Assembly (NCBI GenBank): GCA_949283575.1
Contig: CASDSU010000028.1
Coordinates: 62,001-126,000, forward strand
Direction of reading: 5' to 3'
DNA length: 64,000 bases
From: an uncultured Eubacteriales bacterium
Lineage (GTDB): Bacteria > Bacillota > Clostridia > TANB77 > UBA1234
Below are positions 57,993 to 64,000 of this stretch, piece after piece. How positions within the stretch are numbered: position 1 is the first letter of the stretch; each line of letters begins with the position of its first letter. The notes below the pieces were generated by a model. The model was not told the origin of the DNA and did no database searches. It saw only the letters and a list, made by a program, of their open reading frames with translations. The position numbers and the translations under genes are program-made.

Positions 57993-58952
57993 ATGAATGA
58001 TTCAGATAAAAGATATAATCACCTAAATGATTATTTTAAGAATAAGTTTGGCGAAAGAACTTTAAAAATATGTATAGATGGTGGTTTCTCATGTCCTAAT
58101 CGCGATGGAACATGTGGAACTTCCGGATGTATTTTTTGTGGTGAACAAGGTTCTGGCGAAAACATAAAAAATAATTACAAATTTAAAAATACACGTGATA
58201 TCAATTCTGAAATCTGCAAATCTATTTCACAGCAAGTAACTGATCACTTAGCATCATACAAAGCTACTCGTGCAAATAAATTTATCGCATATTTTCAAAA
58301 TTTTTCAAATACTTATGCTGATGTGCAAATTCTAAAATCAAGATATGATGCGGCATTAATTGATAATAGAATCATTGCACTTGCGGTAGCTACAAGACCT
58401 GATTGTATAACAGAAGAAATTGTAACACTTTTAAAATCATATGCAAATAAATATCAAGTATTCGTGGAACTTGGCTTTCAAACATCTAATGATGAAACTG
58501 GAAAACTTATAAATCGAGGCTATTCTTCTGAAACATTCGTCCAAGCTGTAAATTTATTAGCCACTAATGATATTGAAGTTATTGCTCATGTAATGGTTGG
58601 ACTTCCTGATGAAACACTTGAATATGTTGCAAATACTATAGCATTTCTTAATCAAACACCAATTTCAGGTATAAAAATTCATTCTACATATGTAATAAAA
58701 AATACTAAATTAGCCGAAATGCTTGAAAATAAAGAATATATTCCATTAACTTTAGAAGAATATATTGACGCTGTTACATATATAATAGGTCACTTACGCA
58801 AAAATATTATAATTCATAGAATTTCAGGTGATGCTCCTAAAGATTTACTTATAGCACCCTCTTGGAATCTTCATAAGAAGTGGATTATAAATGGAATCCA
58901 AAAAGCTTTAAATGAACAAAATATTTGGCAAGGAAAATTTTACGAAGGTTAA
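57993..58952 (+). CDS. Radical SAM protein, YtqA/TIGR01212-like
   Basis: A 319-residue radical SAM enzyme. The cluster motif is spaced like the family (CPNRDGTCGTSGCIFC), with downstream SAM-binding segments (NFSNTYADVQILKS; ATRPDCITEEIV; VELGFQTSNDETG). The family in Firmicutes is of unassigned function, possibly tRNA-related. Single gene; its start has AAAGAAAGG and its end a large inverted repeat. Confidence 0.85.
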   Translation: MNDSDKRYNHLNDYFKNKFGERTLKICIDGGFSCPNRDGTCGTSGCIFCGEQGSGENIKNNYKFKNTRDINSEICKSISQQVTDHLASYKATRANKFIAYFQNFSNTYADVQILKSRYDAALIDNRIIALAVATRPDCITEEIVTLLKSYANKYQVFVELGFQTSNDETGKLINRGYSSETFVQAVNLLATNDIEVIAHVMVGLPDETLEYVANTIAFLNQTPISGIKIHSTYVIKNTKLAEMLENKEYIPLTLEEYIDAVTYIIGHLRKNIIIHRISGDAPKDLLIAPSWNLHKKWIINGIQKALNEQNIWQGKFYEG

Positions 58953-58956
58953 AAAA

Positions 58957-59026
58957 TAGACCCGGGGACGTCCATTAAAAGTCTAACTTTTTTTAGTTAG
59001 ACTTTTAATGGACGTCCCCGAGTCTA
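58957..59026. repeat. Long perfect inverted repeat, possible terminator/MITE
   Basis: Two arms of about 32 bp, TAGAC-C/T-CGGGGACGTCC then ATTAAAAGTCTAACT, joined by a T-run loop; one mismatch (C in the left arm versus T complement). It lies between the radical SAM gene (+) and cysS (-) and can terminate both. The GGGGACGTCC core is related to the other dispersed repeats. Confidence 0.65.
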
Positions 59027-59042
59027 CGAGTCTACTCTCTTT

Positions 59043-60503
59043 TTAATAAAGCGCTTTTATATCCCAAACCGTTCTTGCAGCAGTATCATTTAAAATAATT
59101 CCTTTTTCATCAAGTTTTGCTCTTATCTCATCTGCTAAAGCATAGTTTTTATCAGCTTTTGCTGTTTTTCTTGCTTCAATTTCTTGCATAATCTTCTCTT
59201 CAGTCATATTTAGTTTTCCTAAATATTTAACTTTAAGTTCAGAAATAAATTTTTCTGGTTCTTGTGTAAAGAAGCCTAAAACTTTATAGGCATCTTTCAC
59301 TTTTTCAAGAATTTCTTTTAATGTATTCGCTGTTTTTTCTCTATTTCCTTTATTAGCAGCTTTCATTATTCCATTACTATATTTAAAAATACCATGAAGA
59401 TTTGCAATCGCAGCTGTTGTATTGAAGTCATCGTCCATAGCTTCAATAAATTCTTCAGTTATTGTTCCAGCAATTGAGTCTTCCAATCTTTCACTATTTT
59501 CTGTAGCATATTGATTTATAAAATCTTCCATAGATTTTATAGTGTTATAAAAATAATACATTTGGCTTTCAGCTGTAACATAGTCACTATCTAAAATATC
59601 GATATCTGATGAATAATGTTTTGAAAACATAACATATTTCAAAACTTCATAATTATACATTTGTAGTGCATCGCGAATTGTTAATGAGTTGCCTAATGAT
59701 TTACTCATTTTCTCGCCATTTATTTTGATAAGTCCGCAATGAGACCAATAATTAGCAAAAGTTTTACCTGTTAAAGCTTCTGATTGAGCAATTTCATTTT
59801 CATGATGTGGGAACATTAAATCTCTTCCGCCACCATGTATATCAATAGTTTCACCAAGTGTTGATAGCGCCATTACAGAGCATTCTATGTGCCAACCCGG
59901 TCTACCTTTACCCCAAGGTGAATCCCATGAAATCTCGCCTTCCTTAGCCGATTTCCAAAGAGCAAAATCTATAGGATCTTCTTTTCCCTCTTCAAGTTCA
60001 ACACGAACGCCATTTAGCATATCATCTACGTTTCTATGAGATAACTTTCCATACTCTCTAAAATTCCTAACTCTATAGTATACATCACCTTTTTCAGTTG
60101 GATACGCGTATCCTTTCTCAATTAAATCACTTACAAAATCAATAATTTTATCAATATATTCCGATGCTTTCGTTTTAATATCTGCATCTGTAATATGTAG
60201 TCCAGCCATATCTTTTTCAGTTTCTTCAATTTGTTCTCTTGAAAACTCTATAGCATTTTTTCCAAGCTGATTTGCACGATTAATAATCTTATCATCTACA
60301 TCAGTGTAATTACGTACATATTTAACATCATATCCTCTATATCTAAAATAATCAGTTATCATCGCATACACAATCGCTTGACGAGCATGACCTATATGAC
60401 TTAAATCATAAACTGTAATACCGCAGGCATACATATTCACCTTATTTTCATTAATAGGCTTAAACTCTTCTTTTTTACCAGTCATTGAATTATATATTTT
60501 CAT
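59043..60503 (-). CDS. cysS: Cysteinyl-tRNA synthetase
   Basis: A 486-residue class I enzyme with HIGH motif SHIGHARQA, zinc ligands (CGITVYD, C-S-VMALS, HHENEIAQSE) and KMSKS in GEKMSKSLGN, followed by the helical anticodon-binding domain. ATG 60503 has GGGAGG. Upstream is a 230-nt leader with a promoter, a 14-codon peptide carrying four Cys codons and hairpins, so expression is probably controlled by Cys-tRNA supply. Confidence 0.97.
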   Translation of the reverse strand: MKIYNSMTGKKEEFKPINENKVNMYACGITVYDLSHIGHARQAIVYAMITDYFRYRGYDVKYVRNYTDVDDKIINRANQLGKNAIEFSREQIEETEKDMAGLHITDADIKTKASEYIDKIIDFVSDLIEKGYAYPTEKGDVYYRVRNFREYGKLSHRNVDDMLNGVRVELEEGKEDPIDFALWKSAKEGEISWDSPWGKGRPGWHIECSVMALSTLGETIDIHGGGRDLMFPHHENEIAQSEALTGKTFANYWSHCGLIKINGEKMSKSLGNSLTIRDALQMYNYEVLKYVMFSKHYSSDIDILDSDYVTAESQMYYFYNTIKSMEDFINQYATENSERLEDSIAGTITEEFIEAMDDDFNTTAAIANLHGIFKYSNGIMKAANKGNREKTANTLKEILEKVKDAYKVLGFFTQEPEKFISELKVKYLGKLNMTEEKIMQEIEARKTAKADKNYALADEIRAKLDEKGIILNDTAARTVWDIKALY

Positions 60504-60546
60504 AAAAAACCTCCCTAGTTATACTTTTTATTTACTATATACATAA

Positions 60547-60640
60547 CAAAAGCTATGTAGTTTTATACCTACATAGCCTTATTTTATCTAACGATATTAG
60601 AATAATATAATCACTATTGTAGGCATGAAAAACAGTACTC
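60547..60640 (-). promoter_or_regulatory. cysS attenuator hairpins (anti-terminator and terminator)
   Basis: On the minus strand downstream of the leader peptide, CTATTGTAG can pair with CTACAATAG (about 60602-60650 region), and GCTATGTAG/CTACATAGC (60552-60577) plus TTTTG forms a terminator-like hairpin. CCTACAATAG can also pair with CTATGTAGG in the terminator arm, and the leader's ATATAATCACTA with TAGTGATTATAT. These mutually exclusive pairings are the layout of ribosome-mediated attenuation. Exact boundaries need folding. Confidence 0.65.
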
Positions 60641-60662
60641 ATATCTACAATAGACAGAGCAC

Positions 60663-60707
60663 TTAGTAAGTACAACAGCAACAATTAGTGATTATATATT
60701 TTTTCAT
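60663..60707 (-). CDS. cysS leader peptide with four tandem Cys codons
   Basis: ATG 60707 encodes MKKYIITNCCCCTY then TAA; codons 9-12 are all Cys (TGT TGC TGT TGT). A ribosome site (AGGAAGAGAGAT) precedes it. A 14-residue peptide with four Cys in a row, 160 nt before cysS with competing hairpins between, is the classical form of an attenuation leader sensing charged tRNA-Cys. Confidence 0.8.
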   Translation of the reverse strand: MKKYIITNCCCCTY

Positions 60708-60738
60708 ATCTCTCTTCCTCTCACCTTAATCTTTTTGT

Positions 60739-60767
60739 ATTATATGTCAAAACATGCAAAATGTCAA
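60739..60767 (-). promoter_or_regulatory. Consensus sigma-A promoter of the cysS leader
   Basis: TTGACA (60762-60767), 17 nt, TATAAT (60739-60744), reading toward cysS. Transcription would start near 60730, about 23 nt before the leader peptide start. Confidence 0.88.
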
Positions 60768-60796
60768 TAAAAAAGCCCCATATATTAATATGGGGC
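60768..60796 (-). terminator. Terminator of the long ncRNA
   Basis: Minus-strand hairpin GCCCCATATT / AATATATGGGGC followed by TTTTTTATT, immediately before the cysS promoter. Confidence 0.88.
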
Positions 60797-61270
60797 AAGT
60801 AGAAGCGATCCTCTTCTACAAGAGCAAACCTAAGCTGGGTTTTGAAGCTCAAATCTGCCGAACCTACAGGACGTGTAGATTTCAATTCATATTTGGCATA
60901 TGCCGGTAAAAATATTGTGCGCCTCCATTATGCTGATATATTTTGCGAGGAGTGGAAGGCACACGGTTTAAAAACACCGGCATACGCATTTGCGTGGGTA
61001 GTGGGGCTTGAACCCACAGCTTTGAAACTCTGAGGATATTTGGCAGGGCACTCTCTAACTTTCAAACACACCAAAGTAGTAAGGTTCTCCCCAAGATAGC
61101 AAAGTATAAACCCTACTATCCCCTACGACAGGTGTATTAATCAGAGCGTCCACCAATCCTTTCAGCAATGCCCCTCGAGGTAGCACCGCTCAAAGTTCCA
61201 ACGTCTACTTAGACCATACCCACTCACTAAAGAATTATCCAAAGTATTTTTAACAACGTCAATCCATTTG
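60775..61270 (-). ncRNA. Long structured ncRNA with a tRNA-like domain
   Basis: About 490 nt from a strong promoter to a strong terminator, with no credible ORF. A 7-bp stem GTGGGTA (61223-61217) / TACCCAC (60994-61000) encloses a domain ending in a perfect T-arm GTGGG-TTCAAGC-CCCAC (61001-61017) next to an anticodon-like loop TTTCAAA. Further hairpins include GTCTA/TAGAC and GAGCG/CGCTC, and a long 3' hairpin (TATGCCGGT / ACCGGCATA). tmRNA is rejected because no tag reading frame is seen; a raiA-type or unknown RNA is possible. Family name not settled. Confidence 0.65.
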
Positions 61271-61277
61271 CTTTATT

Positions 61278-61306
61278 ATAATAGCATCCTTTTTAACCAT
61301 TGTCAA
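61278..61306 (-). promoter_or_regulatory. Promoter of the long ncRNA
   Basis: TTGACA (61301-61306), 17 nt, TATTAT (61278-61283) on the minus strand, near consensus. Confidence 0.8.
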
Positions 61307-61409
61307 TACTTAAATACTAATACAAACACTGGTGACACCACCTCCTCTTGACTTATTCTCAACAAAAATGTATTATTTTCTTTGTAAACGATTAAAGGAG
61401 GCATTTGCC

Positions 61410-61910
61410 ATAGGAAAATTAAAAGATGTAAAAAAAGACATTAATGTAGAAAAAGTAAAAGAAGGTTCAAAAGGCTTTATTAAAGAATTCAAAGCATTTG
61501 CTATGAAAGGAAATATTGTCGATTTGGCAACAGGTATGGTTATTGGGTCTGCTTTCACAAGCATTATAAATTCTTTAGTTAAAGATATCATTACTCCACT
61601 TATCGGTGCTATCACAGGTGGTCTTGATTTTTCCGAACTATTTATATCACTTGACGGAACTAAATATGAATCACTTGCTGCAGCCCAAGAAGCTGGTGCT
61701 GCAATTTTAGGATATGGTAATTTCATTACAGCAGTAATAAATTTCTTAATAGTTGCGCTTGTAATATTTATCGTATTCAAAAAATTACTTGCACCTAGGA
61801 AAAAAGAAGAAGCCCCTGCAGCTCCAACAGAGAAAGAGTGTCCATACTGCCTATCTACTGTTAAAATTGCAGCTACAAAATGTCCACATTGTACATCAGA
61901 ATTAAATTAA
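61410..61910 (+). CDS. mscL: Large-conductance mechanosensitive channel with zinc-ribbon tail
   Basis: A protein of about 166 aa. Two membrane helices with MscL features ([39 protein letters not shown]) and an extra C-terminal zinc ribbon (CPYCLSTV...CPHC) seen in some clostridial MscL. The best-placed start after AAAGGAGG is an ATA codon at 61410; ATG 61368 in frame has no ribosome site. So the start is unusual or the true start is upstream. MscL opens at high membrane tension to release solutes. Confidence 0.85.
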   Translation: MGKLKDVKKDINVEKVKEGSKGFIKEFKAFAMKGNIVDLATGMVIGSAFTSIINSLVKDIITPLIGAITGGLDFSELFISLDGTKYESLAAAQEAGAAILGYGNFITAVINFLIVALVIFIVFKKLLAPRKKEEAPAAPTEKECPYCLSTVKIAATKCPHCTSELN

Positions 61911-61926
61911 CAAATATGTTCTTAAG

Positions 61927-61970
61927 CTGGACGCTTCTGTTTGGGACATCAGTCTCATTTTGAAGCGTCC
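61927..61970 (+). terminator. Hairpin after mscL
   Basis: GGACGCTTC and GAAGCGTCC arms with a long loop, weak T-tail, between mscL and the ATPase gene. Possible terminator or mRNA-stabilising hairpin. Confidence 0.6.
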
Positions 61971-61998
61971 TTCTTAGAGTAAAAAGAGAGGTGTTTTT

Positions 61999-63408
61999 AT
62001 GTATAATAGTACCACTCCTAATCTTGACATTTTAAAAGTTGATACTATTATTCCAAATATATATAATTTTTACATTGAACTAGAAAAATATATTAAATAC
62101 ATATATGAAAGTAATAAACAAGCATTTTCTTTCCAAAAAGCAATCGATGAAATGCGTCTTCATGTATTTAAATATTTAGTTTCACTTGGTGAAATTAATT
62201 TAAATATTTCTCCAGAAGAAGAACAATTTTTAAAATACTTATTTAGTTCTCACAAAATATCTTTGCCTTCATCATATGAACAAATTGAGGTTTTAAAAAG
62301 AAGAAATAATCTTTTCTCACATACGCCGTCTTACTTACATGAAATAAAATCGTTTAAAAATAGTCGTTCTCACATAGAATTTCTCATCAATTGCATCACA
62401 AAAATTGCTTTAAATTTTTCTGCATCTGATAAAAATCTTGATGAAGCAGAAATCAAATTTATAACTGACTATCGTCAACTATTAATTAGAGAATTGCTTG
62501 GTGGATATTACGTAAATAATAAATTTTTAGATAATATTGATAATGCAAGGAAAAAATTTGAGACTACTACCAAACCCGCTGAACAAATTGACGATGTTAT
62601 GAAATCGCTTGATGAATTGATTGGTTTAGAAAATGTTAAAAGTGAAGTTAACACCTTAATTAATATGGCAATTGTTAATAAAATGCGTATAAAAAAGAAA
62701 TTACCTCCTATTAATATTAGTAAGCATCTTGTCTTTGCAGGTAATCCCGGAACTGGTAAAACTACAATAGCTAGAATTATCGCTCAAATTTATGGTGCTC
62801 TTGGAATTTTGTCCAAAGGTCATTTATTAGAAGTTAGTAGAAGTGATTTAATTGGCGAATATATTGGTCAAACCGCCCAAAAGACCCAAGATATCATAAA
62901 AAATGCGTTGGGTGGTGTTTTATTTATAGATGAGGCATATTCATTAGCACAAGGTGGAAAAGATGATTATGGTTCAGAAGCTATTGCAGAATTAATAAAA
63001 GAAATGGAAAATCATCGCGATGATTTAGTTGTAATAGTTGCTGGATATAACGATGAAATGCATAAATTTATTGATATGAATCCTGGTCTCGCTTCTAGGT
63101 TTAACAAATATATAACATTTGATGATTATACTCCTGAAGAATTGGTAGATATATTAAATTTATTTTTAAAGAAAAACGAGTTTAACGTTTCAGAAGCATT
63201 GTCAGCAGATTTTCTTAAATACTTTTCAACTGTTGATAAAACTAAATTTGCAAATGCTCGTGGAGCAAGGAATGTTTTCGAAAAAATGATTGAAGAACAA
63301 GCAAATAGAGTTATAAATTTACATAATATTTCAACAAGTGACTTAAAAACATTAACGCTTACAGATTTTTACGGAGCTGTAAAAAAATATGAAGATACAA
63401 CTTTTTAA
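61999..63408 (+). CDS. CbxX/CfqX (SpoVK-type) AAA+ ATPase
   Basis: A 469-residue ATPase. N-terminal helical region (about 1-200), AAA+ core with ELIGLENVKSEVNTLI, Walker A GNPGTGKTT, Walker B VLFIDEAYSL, arginine in LASRFNKYI and NARGARN. This resembles the SpoVK/CbxX group; B. subtilis SpoVK acts in spore formation. ATG 61999 has AGAGGTG. It precedes splB, another spore gene, but with a hairpin between. Confidence 0.88.
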   Translation: MYNSTTPNLDILKVDTIIPNIYNFYIELEKYIKYIYESNKQAFSFQKAIDEMRLHVFKYLVSLGEINLNISPEEEQFLKYLFSSHKISLPSSYEQIEVLKRRNNLFSHTPSYLHEIKSFKNSRSHIEFLINCITKIALNFSASDKNLDEAEIKFITDYRQLLIRELLGGYYVNNKFLDNIDNARKKFETTTKPAEQIDDVMKSLDELIGLENVKSEVNTLINMAIVNKMRIKKKLPPINISKHLVFAGNPGTGKTTIARIIAQIYGALGILSKGHLLEVSRSDLIGEYIGQTAQKTQDIIKNALGGVLFIDEAYSLAQGGKDDYGSEAIAELIKEMENHRDDLVVIVAGYNDEMHKFIDMNPGLASRFNKYITFDDYTPEELVDILNLFLKKNEFNVSEALSADFLKYFSTVDKTKFANARGARNVFEKMIEEQANRVINLHNISTSDLKTLTLTDFYGAVKKYEDTTF

Positions 63409-63426
63409 TTTTTCATAAATTAAACA

Positions 63427-63460
63427 ACCTCGATTGGTAATACTACTATCGAGGTGTTTT
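63427..63460 (+). terminator. Hairpin with T-tail that sequesters splB ribosome site
   Basis: ACCTCGAT...ATCGAGGT with GTTTTTT tail. It ends the ATPase gene, and its 3' arm contains the GAGG used by splB, so it may also shut translation of splB. Confidence 0.75.
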
Positions 63461-63462
63461 TT

Positions 63463-64000
63463 ATGTTTATACCAGATGAAATTTTTTACGAGAAAGCAAT
63501 AAAGGGTTATGATTTAGGCATTCAATTATTAAAGCAATATACAGATATCCCTAAAACTATAATAGAGAGTCACAATAATATTGAATCGTTAAGGAACAAA
63601 TCAAATTCCGAATTTTCAAAACTAAAAAGAAAACTTATAATTGGTGTCCGAAAAACCCATAAATATTCGCCTAACCACAAAGTATCAGATTTTCTTGTTC
63701 CTTATACATCTTCACGGTTGTACAGCTTCATGTTTATATTGCTATCTTGTTTGCCATTTCAATAAATGCTCCTACTTACGTTTGTTTGTAAATCGTGAAC
63801 AAATGCTAAGCAGAATCATAAAAACAGCAAATGATTCTCCAAGTAAGGAATTCACATTTGAAATTGGAAGCAATAGCGATTTGATTTTAGAAAACACAAT
63901 TACAAATAATCTTGTTTGGACAATTGAAAACTTTGCCAAGTCACCTCACGGTTTCTTAACATTCCCAACTAAATTTGATATGATAGATCCTCTTTTAAAC
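63463..64000 (+). CDS. splB: Spore photoproduct lyase, partial, split by +1 shift at CGG
   Basis: Starts at ATG 63463 (MFIPDEIFYEKAIK). The N-terminus includes KRKLIIGVRKTHKYSPNHK and VSDFLVPYTSS. The first frame ends at 63765. CGG is at 63715-63717; omitting its C reads SSGCTASCLYCYL, then FNKCSYLRLFVNREQML, the radical SAM motif CxxxCxxC of SplB (GC-x3-CxYCYL), and runs to the window edge (FLTFPTKFDMIDPLLN). The site is TCA-CGG-T. SplB repairs UV spore photoproduct, implying sporulation. Confidence 0.92.

Noticed and set aside
61000-61060. tRNA-Sec (anticodon TCA) candidate
   Set aside because: The anticodon-like loop reads TCA, but the long variable arm and a proper D-arm are missing and the 5' strand of the acceptor lies about 200 nt away.
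60991-61235. tmRNA (ssrA) candidate
   Set aside because: The tRNA-like T-arm and closing stem are present, but no alanine-rich tag reading frame or encoded CCA is visible.

Overview
The window is AT-rich chromosomal DNA from an anaerobic, probably endospore-forming Firmicute of the class Clostridia, most likely an uncultured gut lineage. The evidence is the tadA–SRP RNA–dnaX–ybaB–recR order, an [FeFe]-hydrogenase/AdhE/Rex fermentation operon, a spore photoproduct lyase gene, Gram-positive LCP and SLH proteins and Shine-Dalgarno-led genes.

Layout. 1-5.1 kb: housekeeping block (recR, ybaB, dnaX, SRP RNA, tadA) with an H1-like Lys/Ala repeat protein and a MarR regulator inserted. 5.2-16.5 kb: accessory region with tRNA-Arg genes, a half-tRNA remnant, a broken tyrosine integrase and excisionase, a phage-type repressor, a four-gene AAA+/vWA-like operon and an IS66 remnant. 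16.5-25.1 kb: kinase, adhE, [FeFe] hydrogenase, SpoIIE-type phosphatase, sensory hydrogenase-PAS protein, ferredoxin and rex in one operon. 25-34 kb: HtrA protease, then a C-A-T-R NRPS overlapping a histidine kinase and an HD-GYP response regulator. 34-45 kb: leuS, LCP, CvpA, DUF5711 and YkvI-like genes, yhbY, an SLH protein, tRNA-Cys and tRNA-Gly, and DUF1538/PII-like genes. 45-64 kb: PilT-like ATPase, yidD, SPFH, a ClpX-like AAA+, a glycosyltransferase, an ABC exporter pair, a radical SAM protein, cysS with a Cys-codon leader peptide, a long structured ncRNA, mscL, a CbxX/SpoVK-type ATPase and the start of splB.

The main discovery is a coding anomaly. Six AT-rich genes (107-aa zinc-finger-like protein, rex, HD-GYP regulator, DUF1538 protein, glycosyltransferase, splB) each appear broken by one extra base. 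In all six the break lies exactly at a zero-frame CGG codon, and skipping its C (reading the following GGN as Gly) restores the full protein. My hand scan found no zero-frame CGG elsewhere in the AT-rich genes. This suggests CGG is an unassigned or hungry codon that triggers +1 frameshifting, or that CGGN is read as a four-base Gly codon. Three isolated, GC-richer genes of foreign look carry CGG without a shift.

Other notable items: an apparent Cys-responsive attenuator (leader MKKYIITNCCCCTY) before cysS, a roughly 490-nt ncRNA with a tRNA-like T-arm and 7-bp acceptor-like stem, and an AAA+/vWA-like pair sharing the C-terminal tail DDGRDYDD. Positions were read by hand; no database search or folding was run.
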